Made by a program: the position numbers and the translations under genes
The notes under the pieces: generated by a model
Seen by the model: the letters and a program-made list of their open reading frames with translations, nothing else
Told to the model about the DNA's origin: nothing
Database searches by the model: none
Assembly (NCBI RefSeq): GCF_001645385.1
Contig: NZ_LVHI01000023.1
Span: 300,948-334,010 of the forward strand
Length of the DNA: 33,063 nt
Source: Rhodococcoides kyotonense
GTDB lineage: Bacteria > Actinomycetota > Actinomycetes > Mycobacteriales > Mycobacteriaceae
Direction of reading: 5' to 3'
In this document: positions 24,562 through 32,305 of the stretch, one piece after another
Layout of the letters: every line of letters starts with the position of its first letter
Numbering within the stretch: position 1 is the stretch's first letter

Positions 24562-25563
24562 GTGGCGCAGCCGACCATTCGTACCGTCGCAGCGCACGCC
24601 GGTGTATCCAAATCGCTTGTCTCCCTTGTTCTCCGCGGATCCAGCTCGGTGAGCGAGGAGAAGCGCGCGGCTGTCGAGGACGCGATCCGCGAACTCGGCT
24701 ACCGCCCCAATCTCAGCGCGCGCAGCCTGACGCAGAATCGCACACACATTGTCGGAGTTCTCCTCAACGACCTACGCAACCCATGGTTCGTCGACTGCCT
24801 CGAGGGCATGACTTCGATTCTGCAGCAACATGATCTGAAGATGTTCCTCGCCGACGGTCGTCTCGATCGCAGTTCCGACGAATCGTTCGTCCGCAGCTTC
24901 ATGGACCTCCGCCTCGACGGTCTGGCTCTCGTCGGCACCCGACGGCCGACGCCTGCCATCGCCGAAGCAGCAGCGCTGATTCCGACGGTCGTCGTCGCCA
25001 GCCGCGACCTCGACTTCCCGGGCGTGGACGTCGTCGCCAACGACGACGAACTCGGCACCCGCTTGGCCGTCGAACACCTTGTCGCACAGGGACATCGACG
25101 CATCACCCACATCGCAGGAACCGGGGCCGTCGCCGACATCAGAGCGCAGAGCTATCACGACGCCATGGTCTCGCACGGCCTGAAGCGGCACATTCGCGTC
25201 GAGCCCGGCGGCATGACCGAGGACGCAGGCCACGCGGCCTGCTCGCGCATCCTCGACGGACGGACGCGTCCCACCGCGATCTTCGCCGTCAACGACATCG
25301 TCGCGATCGGCGCAATGACCGCCTGCCAGGAACGCGGACTGTCGATTCCGCAGCAGGTGTCGATCGTCGGCTACGACAACACGTCCATCGCTCAGCTACG
25401 CCACGTCCGGCTGACAAGCGTCGAGAACGCGACGATCGAAGTCGGCGAGCGAGCCGCGACGGCGCTCGTCGATCGCATCGCCGACCCGGATCGCCCCGGC
25501 TCGCTGACGTTGGTGCCACCCGCGATTCAGGTGCGCGGGTCGACGGCCCCGCCGGCGCCATGA
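24562..25563 (+). CDS. LacI-family transcriptional regulator
   Basis: 333 residues. Helix-turn-helix at about 5-25 (IRTVAAHAGVSKSLVSLVLR), hinge LGYRPNLSARSL at about 46-57, and a sugar-binding sensor domain (HIVGVLLNDLRNPWF onward) ending with the conserved PQQVSIVGYDN segment near residue 270. GTG start at 24562 follows AGAAGGGA. Its probable operator is the palindrome at 24457-24470 in front of it. The ligand is unknown, probably a sugar or polyol handled by the divergent dehydrogenase. A 14-bp tandem repeat begins at its stop codon. Confidence 0.92.
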   Translation: MAQPTIRTVAAHAGVSKSLVSLVLRGSSSVSEEKRAAVEDAIRELGYRPNLSARSLTQNRTHIVGVLLNDLRNPWFVDCLEGMTSILQQHDLKMFLADGRLDRSSDESFVRSFMDLRLDGLALVGTRRPTPAIAEAAALIPTVVVASRDLDFPGVDVVANDDELGTRLAVEHLVAQGHRRITHIAGTGAVADIRAQSYHDAMVSHGLKRHIRVEPGGMTEDAGHAACSRILDGRTRPTAIFAVNDIVAIGAMTACQERGLSIPQQVSIVGYDNTSIAQLRHVRLTSVENATIEVGERAATALVDRIADPDRPGSLTLVPPAIQVRGSTAPPAP

Positions 25564-25602
25564 CTCCCGGGCCCTGACTCCGGGGCCATGACTCCCGCGC
25601 AT
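25561..25602 (+). repeat. 14-bp tandem repeat, three units
   Basis: Units TGACTCCCGGGCCC, TGACTCCGGGGCCA and TGACTCCCGCGCAT follow one another, the first starting at the stop codon of the lacI-type gene. The third runs into the 51-bp palindromic repeat at 25599. Confidence 0.7.
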
Positions 25603-25649
25603 CGTTGGTCCACGGCAACTGTCTGTCGGATGCCACGGACCATCGATGC
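25599..25649 (+). repeat. 51-bp palindromic repeat, copy C
   Basis: GCATCGTTGGTCCACGGCA and TGCCACGGACCATCGATGC form 19-base arms with one mismatch around a 13-base loop. It matches copy B (reverse complement) at 41 of 51 bases and copy A at 38. It lies between convergent lacI (ends 25563) and gntR (ends 25668), where it may terminate both. Confidence 0.85.
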
Positions 25650-25667
25650 CGAAGAATGCGGCAAGGA

Positions 25668-26462
25668 TCAGCGATCGACGACCGTCGTGTCGAAGTAGTA
25701 CCGCGACGCACGGTAGGCGTGCGAGCCGAATTCGACGACGCTCCCCGAGTCGTCGAACGCCGTGCGGTGCATCGTGAGCAGCGGGGCCTTGTACTTCTCG
25801 TCGAGCAGCAGCGCCTCGTCGCGGTCGGCGGCCTTGGCTCCGATCCGCTGGCGTGCGAGGCGGATGTGCACGCCCCTCGTCCGCAGCGACTGATAGAGGC
25901 CGTGATGTTCGAGCTCGTCGGGATCGGGCGCGATCGACGACGGCAGGTGATTCGCCATCAGCGCCAACGGTTCTCCATTGGTGCTGCGAAGCCTGCGGAT
26001 GGTGACGATCTCGGTGTCGGCGGAGATGTTGAGTTCGCGTGCGACCTCTTCCGACGGCGTCCCGACGTGGTAGTCGAGCAATTTGGTCGACGGGCTCTGC
26101 CCGGCGCGCGCGAGGTCGTCGAAGAGACTGGTGAGCTCGACGGGTCGATGCACCGGACTCTGGACGACCTGAGTGCCGACACCGCGCTTACGGACCAGCA
26201 GTCCCTTGTCGACGAGTTCCTGAATTGCACGACGCGTGGTCGGACGTGACAGATTCAGTCGTTTGGCAAGTGCCAGTTCGTTCTCGAACCGATCTCCCGG
26301 GGCCAACTGCCCGCCGAGAATGGCCGACTCGATCGCCTGCGCCAACTGGAAGTACAGAGGAACCGGGCTGCCTCGATCGAGCTCGACCGACAGCGGTGTG
26401 GCCACCGTCGAACTCGCGCCGCTCGTGGGCGCATCCGACGTCGACGCATTGGAAGCAGTCAC
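25668..26462 (-). CDS. iolR: GntR-family regulator (HutC type), IolR-like
   Basis: 264 residues. A Ser/Thr/Ala-rich N-terminal tail (1-22) precedes a GntR winged helix (about 33-100: PLYFQLAQAIESAILGGQLA, then LSRPTTRRAIQELVDKGLLV) and a UTRA ligand-binding domain (about 115-258). It is divergent from iolC, as IolR is in C. glutamicum, and IolR-consensus sites lie in the intervening gap. It probably represses the iol operon until an inositol-derived ligand binds. The GTG start at 26462 has GGAG about 10 bases upstream; shorter starts are possible because the N-terminal tail is not conserved. Confidence 0.8.
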   Translation of the reverse strand: MTASNASTSDAPTSGASSTVATPLSVELDRGSPVPLYFQLAQAIESAILGGQLAPGDRFENELALAKRLNLSRPTTRRAIQELVDKGLLVRKRGVGTQVVQSPVHRPVELTSLFDDLARAGQSPSTKLLDYHVGTPSEEVARELNISADTEIVTIRRLRSTNGEPLALMANHLPSSIAPDPDELEHHGLYQSLRTRGVHIRLARQRIGAKAADRDEALLLDEKYKAPLLTMHRTAFDDSGSVVEFGSHAYRASRYYFDTTVVDR

Positions 26463-26517
26463 TGTCCGGCTCCGTATCTCCTCGGGGGCGGTAAATCTAC
26501 AGCCCGGCTTGATCGGA

Positions 26518-26533
26518 AGTGTAGGCGAACACT
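26518..26533. promoter_or_regulatory. Inverted repeat in the iolR-iolC gap
   Basis: AGTGT-AGGCGA-ACACT, perfect 5-base arms, between the divergent gntR and iolC genes. A possible second regulator-binding site or part of the gntR promoter. Confidence 0.3.
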
Positions 26534-26559
26534 AACATCAGCATGACTGGAAGTAAGAA

Positions 26560-26580
26560 TGTCAGGACAAAGTCTTGACA
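26560..26580. promoter_or_regulatory. IolR-like operator sites overlapping the iolC promoter
   Basis: TGTCAGGACA (26560-26569) is the reverse complement of TGTCCTGACA, a full match to KGWCHTRACA. AGTCTTGACA (26571-26580) matches 9 of 10 on the other strand. The second includes TTGACA, a perfect -35, so binding would block the promoter. Confidence 0.55.
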
Positions 26581-26604
26581 TGGACATGTGGCCTGCAGCA
26601 CAGT
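26575..26604 (+). promoter_or_regulatory. Candidate iolC promoter
   Basis: TTGACA at 26575-26580 as -35, then CACAGT at 26599-26604 (18-bp spacing) as a weak -10. It would give an untranslated leader of about 60 bases before the TTG start of iolC. Confidence 0.4.
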
Positions 26605-26670
26605 AGTAGGCGACAGCCCCTGCCTCAGAACCTCTCGACCGTCAGTCCCCAAACACCTTTGGAGTCGAAC

Positions 26671-27657
26671 TTGAGCACCTCAGCCGATGCCACGACCACG
26701 GCCTTCGACGTCCTCGCCATCGGGCGCAGCGGCGTCGACATCTACCCACTGCAGACCGGTGTCGGTCTGGAGGACGTCGAGTCCTTCGGCAAGTTCCTCG
26801 GAGGAAGCGCGGCGAACGTCACCGTCGCCGCGGCACGCCTCGGACGGAAGTCGGCACTGATCTCGGGCGTCGGCAACGATCCCTTCGGGCGTTACGTCGC
26901 AGGCGAACTGGCTCGCTTGGGCGTCGACAACCGCTTCGTCGTCACGGACTCGCAGTTCGCCACCCCGGTCACCTTCTGCGAGATCTTCCCGCCCGACGAT
27001 TTCCCGCTGTACTTCTACCGCAAGCCGTCGGCACCGGACCTGCAGATCCGTCCGGAGAACATCGACGTCGACGCCGTCAAGAACGCACGGCTGTACTGGT
27101 CTACCGTCACCGGCCTGTCCGAAGAGCCGAGCCGCAGTGCGCATTTCACCGCGTGGGAAGCTCGTGGCCGCGCACCGCTGACCGTCCTCGACCTCGACTA
27201 CCGTCCGATGTTCTGGGAGACGACCGCCGCTGCGACCGAGCAGGTCCAGAAGGCGCTCCAGCACGTCACCGTCGCCGTCGGCAACAAGGAGGAGTGCGAG
27301 GTCGCCGTCGGCGAAACCGATCCGAACAAGGCTGCCGACGCATTGCTGGACCTGGGCGTCGAACTCGCCATCGTCAAGATGGGCCCGAAGGGCGTCATGG
27401 GCAAGACCAAGAACGAGACCGTCACCGTGCCGCCGAACTTCGTCGACGTCGTCAACGGCCTCGGTGCAGGCGACAGCTTCGGCGGATCGCTGTGCAACGG
27501 CCTGCTCGCCGAGTGGCCGCTCGAGAAGATTCTCCGTTACGGCAACGCGGCAGGCGCCATCGTCGCTTCGCGCCTGGAGTGCTCCACCGCCATGCCCACC
27601 GCGACCGAGGTCGCCGAACTCGCCGACAAGGCTGCTACGGAGTCCGTGAATGTCTGA
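26671..27657 (+). CDS. iolC: 5-Dehydro-2-deoxygluconokinase
   Basis: PfkB/ribokinase-family enzyme that phosphorylates 5-dehydro-2-deoxygluconate in inositol catabolism. 328 residues from TTG 26671. Signature regions: GGSAANVTVAAARLGRKSAL near 44-63, and the ATP-binding/catalytic GLGAGDSFGGSL with D268. TTG is chosen because GGAG sits 6 bases upstream; an ATG at 26575 would place the operator and the -35 inside the gene and adds non-family residues. First gene of the main iol operon; its stop overlaps the aldolase start by 8 bp. Confidence 0.93.
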   Translation: MSTSADATTTAFDVLAIGRSGVDIYPLQTGVGLEDVESFGKFLGGSAANVTVAAARLGRKSALISGVGNDPFGRYVAGELARLGVDNRFVVTDSQFATPVTFCEIFPPDDFPLYFYRKPSAPDLQIRPENIDVDAVKNARLYWSTVTGLSEEPSRSAHFTAWEARGRAPLTVLDLDYRPMFWETTAAATEQVQKALQHVTVAVGNKEECEVAVGETDPNKAADALLDLGVELAIVKMGPKGVMGKTKNETVTVPPNFVDVVNGLGAGDSFGGSLCNGLLAEWPLEKILRYGNAAGAIVASRLECSTAMPTATEVAELADKAATESVNV

Positions 27658-28552
27658 GACCACCTTGACCCCCGCACCCGCTGCATCCAGCTACGCCGAG
27701 GTCACCGCGATCCGCGCAAGCGATCCGCAGGCCATCGAGCGTGCCTGGGCGACGCGTACGACGCGTGAGACCATTCGAGGCAACGGCCGGCTCATGATCG
27801 TCGCCGCCGACCACCCTGCCCGTGGCGCGCTGTCCGTCGGCTCGAACATGACGGCGATGAACAGCCGCACCGAGCTGCTCGACCGGCTGCGCACCGCACT
27901 CGCGAACCCCGGCGTCGACGGCGTCCTCGCCTCCCCCGAGATCCTCGACGACCTCGTGCTCCTCGGCGCTCTCGAGGACAAGGTCGTGTTCTCGTCGATG
28001 AACCGCGGCGGCCTCGCAGGCGCGTCGTTCGAGCTCGACGACCGCATGACCGCAGCGACCGCAGCCGCCACGGCCAAGGCGCGTATGAACGGCGCGAAGA
28101 TGCTGACCCGCATCGCACTCGACGACCCGGGCACGCTGTCCACGATGACCGCCTGCGCCCAGGCCATCGACGAACTCGCCGAGCGTCAGCTCATCGCCAT
28201 GGTCGAGCCGTTCCTGTCACGCCGTGTCGACGGACGCGTCAAGAACGACCTGAGCACCGACGCCGTCATCAAGTCCATTCACGTCACCCAGGGCCTCGGA
28301 TCCACGTCCGCGTACACCTGGATGAAGCTGCCCGTCGTCGACGAGATGGAACGCGTCATGGACGCCACGACGCTCCCGACGCTTCTTCTCGGCGGCGACC
28401 CGCAGACCGCTCCGGAAGAGACCTTCGCCAGCTGGGCGAACGCGCTCGCGATCCCGGCCGTGCGCGGTCTGATCGTCGGACGCACCCTGCTGTACCCCAA
28501 GGACGGCGACGTCGCAGCCGCCGTCGCGACCGCAGTGAACATGGTGAGGTGA
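27650..28552 (+). CDS. Cgl0159-type (beta/alpha)8 aldolase, probable 5-dehydro-2-deoxyphosphogluconate aldolase
   Basis: 300 residues, resembling the Cgl0159-like DeoC/LacD-related proteins of corynebacterial iol clusters. Recognisable segments are GNGRLMIVAADHPARGAL near 45-62, KMLTRIALDD near 149-158, AMVEPFLSRRVDGRV near 183-197 and GLIVGRTLLYP near 275-285. By position between iolC and iolB it should split 2-deoxy-5-keto-gluconate 6-phosphate to DHAP and malonate semialdehyde, the IolJ role. That function is inferred from context. It overlaps iolC by 8 bp and is 1 bp before iolB. Confidence 0.8.
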   Translation: MSETTLTPAPAASSYAEVTAIRASDPQAIERAWATRTTRETIRGNGRLMIVAADHPARGALSVGSNMTAMNSRTELLDRLRTALANPGVDGVLASPEILDDLVLLGALEDKVVFSSMNRGGLAGASFELDDRMTAATAAATAKARMNGAKMLTRIALDDPGTLSTMTACAQAIDELAERQLIAMVEPFLSRRVDGRVKNDLSTDAVIKSIHVTQGLGSTSAYTWMKLPVVDEMERVMDATTLPTLLLGGDPQTAPEETFASWANALAIPAVRGLIVGRTLLYPKDGDVAAAVATAVNMVR

Positions 28553-28553
28553 C

Positions 28554-29450
28554 ATGAACTCCGAGTACTACATCGCAGCAGGCGACGGAGCCAAGGACGG
28601 CTTCGACGTCGTCGTCACGCCCGAATCCGCGGGGTGGACCGAATCCAGCCTCTGGACACTGACTCTCGCCGCAGGGCAGTCCGTCGATCTGTCGTCAGGC
28701 CCCGACGAGATCATGGTCGTGCCGCTGTCGGGTTCGGCGACGGTCACCAGTGACGGCACGAAGTTCGAGCTCGCCGGCCGTGCATCGGTGTTCGACGGCC
28801 CGTCCGACTTCGCTTACGTCGGAAAGGATTCGGCCTACACCGTCTCCAGCACCGACGGCGGACGGTTCGCTCTCTGCGGCGCCCGCGCCGAGAAGAAGCT
28901 GCCGTTCCGCTACGTTCCGGCAGCCGACATCTCCGTCGAACTGCGCGGCGCGGGCAACTGCAGCCGACAGGTCCACAACTTCGGTACCGCCGACACGTTC
29001 GAGGCCGACTCGATCATCGCGTGCGAGGTGATCACTCCCGGCGGCAACTGGTCGTCGTACCCCGGCCACAAGCACGACGAGAACACCGAGCACGAGTCCG
29101 CTCTCGAGGAGATCTACTACTTCGAGATCGCGCCGGGACCTGACCAGAGCAACGGATTTGGTTACCACCGCGTCTACGGCACACCGCAGCGTCCGATCGA
29201 GGTGCTCGAAGAGGTCCGCACCGGTGACGTCGTGCTGGTGCCGCACGGCTACCACGGCCCGTCCGTCGCAGCCCCGGGGTACCACATGTACTACCTGAAC
29301 GTCATGGCCGGACCGGGCAAGGAACGGGCCTGGAACATCGTCGACGATCCCGAGCACACCTGGATCCGCGGCACCTGGGCAGACCAGGCCGTCGATCCGC
29401 GCCTGCCCCTCCACAGCTCTTCCACCAACACCGCATCCGAAGGAGCATGA
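28554..29450 (+). CDS. iolB: 5-Deoxy-glucuronate isomerase
   Basis: 298 residues, double-cupin fold of the IolB family. It isomerises 5-deoxy-glucuronate to 5-dehydro-2-deoxygluconate. Metal-binding residues are visible in SSYPGHKHDENTEHESALEE (HxH plus Glu) and VPHGYHGPSVA. The end MYYLNVMAGPGKERAWN...DDPEHTWIRG is typical of the family. ATG 28554 is one base after the aldolase stop. An AAGGAG ribosome site for iolD lies in its last codons. Confidence 0.95.
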   Translation: MNSEYYIAAGDGAKDGFDVVVTPESAGWTESSLWTLTLAAGQSVDLSSGPDEIMVVPLSGSATVTSDGTKFELAGRASVFDGPSDFAYVGKDSAYTVSSTDGGRFALCGARAEKKLPFRYVPAADISVELRGAGNCSRQVHNFGTADTFEADSIIACEVITPGGNWSSYPGHKHDENTEHESALEEIYYFEIAPGPDQSNGFGYHRVYGTPQRPIEVLEEVRTGDVVLVPHGYHGPSVAAPGYHMYYLNVMAGPGKERAWNIVDDPEHTWIRGTWADQAVDPRLPLHSSSTNTASEGA

Positions 29451-29452
29451 TC

Positions 29453-31405
29453 GTGGTGTCCACCGCGCCGATCTCGGCGAGCAAGACCGAAAACACCGAG
29501 GGCACAGTTCGTCTCACGGTGTCCCAGGCGACCGTCAAGTTCCTGGCGAACCAGTACGTGGAGCGTGACGGCGTTCGCACCAAGTTCTTCGCCGGCGCGT
29601 TCGGCATCTTCGGACACGGCAACGTCGCCGGCCTCGGCCAGGCGCTGCTGCAGGCCGAGATCGACGCCGTCGAAGCAGGCACCGACCCCGAACTGCCTTA
29701 CGTCCTCGGGCGCAACGAGCAGGCCATGGTGCACAGCGCCGTCGCCTACGCACGCCAGAAGGACCGCCTGCAGACGTGGGCCGTCACGGCCTCCGTCGGC
29801 CCCGGCTCCACGAACATGCTGACCGGCGCCGCGCTGGCGACGATCAACCGCCTGCCCGTGCTGCTGCTTCCCGCCGACACGTTCGCCACCCGTGCGAGCG
29901 CACCCGTGCTGCAGGAGCTCGAACTTCCGTCCAGCGGCGACGTCACGGTCAACGATTCGTTCAAGCCGCTCTCGCGCTACTTCGACCGCGTGTGGCGTCC
30001 CGAGCAGCTGCCCGGCGCTCTGCTCGGTGCGATGCGTGTGTTGACCGATCCGGTCGAGACCGGCGCGGCCACCGTCGCCATCCCGCAGGACGTTCAGGCC
30101 GAGGCGTTCGACTGGCCCGAGTCGCTGTTCGCACCGCGTACCTGGCACGTCGCACGCCCGCTGCCGGAGAAGTCCGTCATCGCCCGTGCCGCCGAGGTCA
30201 TCCGTACGGCGAAGAAGCCGATGATCGTCGCAGGCGGTGGCGTCATCTACTCCGGCGCGACCGACGCGCTGGCGTCGTTCTGCGAGAAGACCGGGATCCC
30301 GGTCGGCCAGAGCCAGGCGGGCAAGGGTTCGCTGAAGTACGACCACCCGCAGTCCGTCGGCGCTCTCGGCTCGACCGGTACGACGTCGGCCAACGCCCTC
30401 GCCACCGAAGCCGACGTCATCATCGGAATCGGCACGCGCTACAGCGACTTCACGTCCGCGTCGCGCACCGCGTTCAACAACCCCGACGTTCGCTTCGTCA
30501 ACATCAACGTCGCGTCGATCGACTCGGTGAAGCAGGGCGGCATCTCGGTCGTGTCCGACGCTCGCGAAGCGCTGGAGGCTCTTGCGGTCGAATTGGGCGA
30601 CTACACTGTTCCGTCCGAATACCGCACGCGTACAAGCGAACTCGCACAGGAGTGGGACGACACGGTGGCGTCGGTCTACAAGATCGAAGACCCGTCGGCA
30701 CCACTGAACCAGAACCAGGTGATCGGTCTGGCCAACACGCTGTCCGATCCTCGCGACGTCGTGGTCTGCGCTGCAGGATCGATGCCCGGTGACCTCCACA
30801 AGCTGTGGCGCACACGCGATTCCAAGGGTTATCACGTCGAGTACGGCTTCTCCTGCATGGGATACGAGGTTGCCGGCGGCATCGGCGCCAAGATGGCCGA
30901 GCCCGATCGCGACGTGTTCATCATGGTCGGCGACGGCTCCTACCTCATGATGGCGACCGAACTGGTCACCGCCGTGCAGGAGGGCGTCAAGATCATCATG
31001 ATCCTCGTGCAGAACCACGGATTCGCATCCATCGGTTCGCTGTCGGAATCCCTTGGCTCGCAGCGCTTCGGCACCGACTACCGCTACCGCGCGGAGAACG
31101 GCCGCCTGCAGGGAGACAAGCTGCCTGTGGATCTCGCTGCCAACGCAGCCAGCCTCGGCGTCGAGGTCGTCCGCGTGAACAACGGCTCCGAGTTCACCGA
31201 CGCGGTCAAGGCCGCCAAGGCGAGCGAGACGTCCACCGTCATCCACGTCGAGACCGACCCGCTGATCGCGGCTCCGGACTCCGAGTCGTGGTGGGACGTC
31301 CCGGTCAGCGCGACCTCCACGCTCGAGTCGACGCAGACCGCGTACGCCACCTACGAGAAGTGGAAGAAGATCCAGCGCCCCTTCCTCCGTCCGTCCGGAA
31401 ACTGA
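29453..31405 (+). CDS. iolD: 3D-(3,5/4)-trihydroxycyclohexane-1,2-dione acylhydrolase
   Basis: ThDP-dependent C-C hydrolase that opens the inositol ring. 650 residues from GTG 29453, normal for IolD. The N-terminal Pyr domain has the activating Glu in LGRNEQAMVHSAVAYA, and the C-terminal PP domain has the ThDP/Mg motif GDGSYLMMATELVTAVQEG with VQNHGF after it. An ATG at 29447 overlaps the iolB stop but is only 1 base from AAGGAG (29440-29445); GTG 29453 has 7 bases spacing and is preferred, with GTG 29456 also possible. Tightly coupled with iolB. Confidence 0.95.
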   Translation: MVSTAPISASKTENTEGTVRLTVSQATVKFLANQYVERDGVRTKFFAGAFGIFGHGNVAGLGQALLQAEIDAVEAGTDPELPYVLGRNEQAMVHSAVAYARQKDRLQTWAVTASVGPGSTNMLTGAALATINRLPVLLLPADTFATRASAPVLQELELPSSGDVTVNDSFKPLSRYFDRVWRPEQLPGALLGAMRVLTDPVETGAATVAIPQDVQAEAFDWPESLFAPRTWHVARPLPEKSVIARAAEVIRTAKKPMIVAGGGVIYSGATDALASFCEKTGIPVGQSQAGKGSLKYDHPQSVGALGSTGTTSANALATEADVIIGIGTRYSDFTSASRTAFNNPDVRFVNINVASIDSVKQGGISVVSDAREALEALAVELGDYTVPSEYRTRTSELAQEWDDTVASVYKIEDPSAPLNQNQVIGLANTLSDPRDVVVCAAGSMPGDLHKLWRTRDSKGYHVEYGFSCMGYEVAGGIGAKMAEPDRDVFIMVGDGSYLMMATELVTAVQEGVKIIMILVQNHGFASIGSLSESLGSQRFGTDYRYRAENGRLQGDKLPVDLAANAASLGVEVVRVNNGSEFTDAVKAAKASETSTVIHVETDPLIAAPDSESWWDVPVSATSTLESTQTAYATYEKWKKIQRPFLRPSGN

Positions 31406-31421
31406 CAGGAATCTCCACACG

Positions 31422-32297
31422 ATGAAGATCGCACTCGATCCCACCCCGTTCCACCACGATTTCTCGCTACTGGAGCTGCCTCGTGTCGTGGCCGACCTCG
31501 GCTACGAGTACCTGCAGCTCACGCCGCACGTGGACATGATCCCGTTCTTCAACCACCCGAAGGCCGACGACGACCTGGTCGCCAAGTTCAAGAAGGCCTG
31601 CAAGGACGCCGGCGTCGGCATCGCCTCGGTGCTGCCCGTGCTGCGCTGGTCCGGCCCGGACGAGGACGCCCGCGAAGCAGCCGTACGGTACTGGAAGCGT
31701 GCCATCCAGATCACCGTCGACCTCGGCGTGAACGTCATGAACACCGAGTTCAGCGGACGCCCGGAGAAGGCCGAAGAGTCCGAGCGCGCCTTCTACCGTT
31801 CGATGGAAGAACTCGTTCCGATCGTCGAGCGTGAAGGCATCGACGTCCGAATCGATCCGCACCCGGACGATTTCGTCGAGGACGGCCAGGCGGCCATTCG
31901 CGTCATCCGGGGCATCAATTCGAAGAACTTCGGCATGGTCGTCGTCGCGTGCCACCAGTTCCACATGGGCGGAGACCTGCCCGGAATCCTGCGCACCGCA
32001 GGCGATCTCGTGCGCCTGGTGCACGTCGCCGACACGATGGACCACCACCGTTCGCACGGCCTGCGCTACATCACCAACCCGCCCGGAAACGCAGTACGCG
32101 TCCACCAGCACCTGAAGATCGGTGACGGCGACGTCAACTGGAACGAATTCTTCGGCGGCCTGGGCGAATTGGGCTTCTACGACAAGGACGACACCGTGAT
32201 GGTGTCGAGCGTCTTCGGAGAGAACGAGAACGCGCACGAAGTGTCTCGCTACCAGCTGAAGACGATGAACGAGTACATCGCAAAGTTCAAGAAGTAA
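31422..32297 (+). CDS. iolH: IolH-like sugar phosphate isomerase/epimerase
   Basis: 291 residues, TIM-barrel of the AP endonuclease 2 fold. The N-terminus MKIALDPTPFHHDFSLLELP and LGYEYLQLTPHVDMIPFF resemble B. subtilis IolH as I recall it. Metal-ligand candidates are in VRIDPHPDDF, VACHQFHMGGD and LVHVADTMDHH. The exact reaction of IolH is not well established. It lies 16 bp after iolD and 8 bp before mmsA. It is distinct from the IolE-like protein at 21316, to which its N-terminus bears no close resemblance. Confidence 0.85.
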   Translation: MKIALDPTPFHHDFSLLELPRVVADLGYEYLQLTPHVDMIPFFNHPKADDDLVAKFKKACKDAGVGIASVLPVLRWSGPDEDAREAAVRYWKRAIQITVDLGVNVMNTEFSGRPEKAEESERAFYRSMEELVPIVEREGIDVRIDPHPDDFVEDGQAAIRVIRGINSKNFGMVVVACHQFHMGGDLPGILRTAGDLVRLVHVADTMDHHRSHGLRYITNPPGNAVRVHQHLKIGDGDVNWNEFFGGLGELGFYDKDDTVMVSSVFGENENAHEVSRYQLKTMNEYIAKFKK

Positions 32298-32305
32298 GGA
32301 CGGAT

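Noticed and set aside
29291..31444. 717-codon open frame on the minus strand across iolD
   Set aside because: Antisense to a clear IolD with all ThDP motifs; no recognisable domain and low-complexity Arg/Val/Asp composition.
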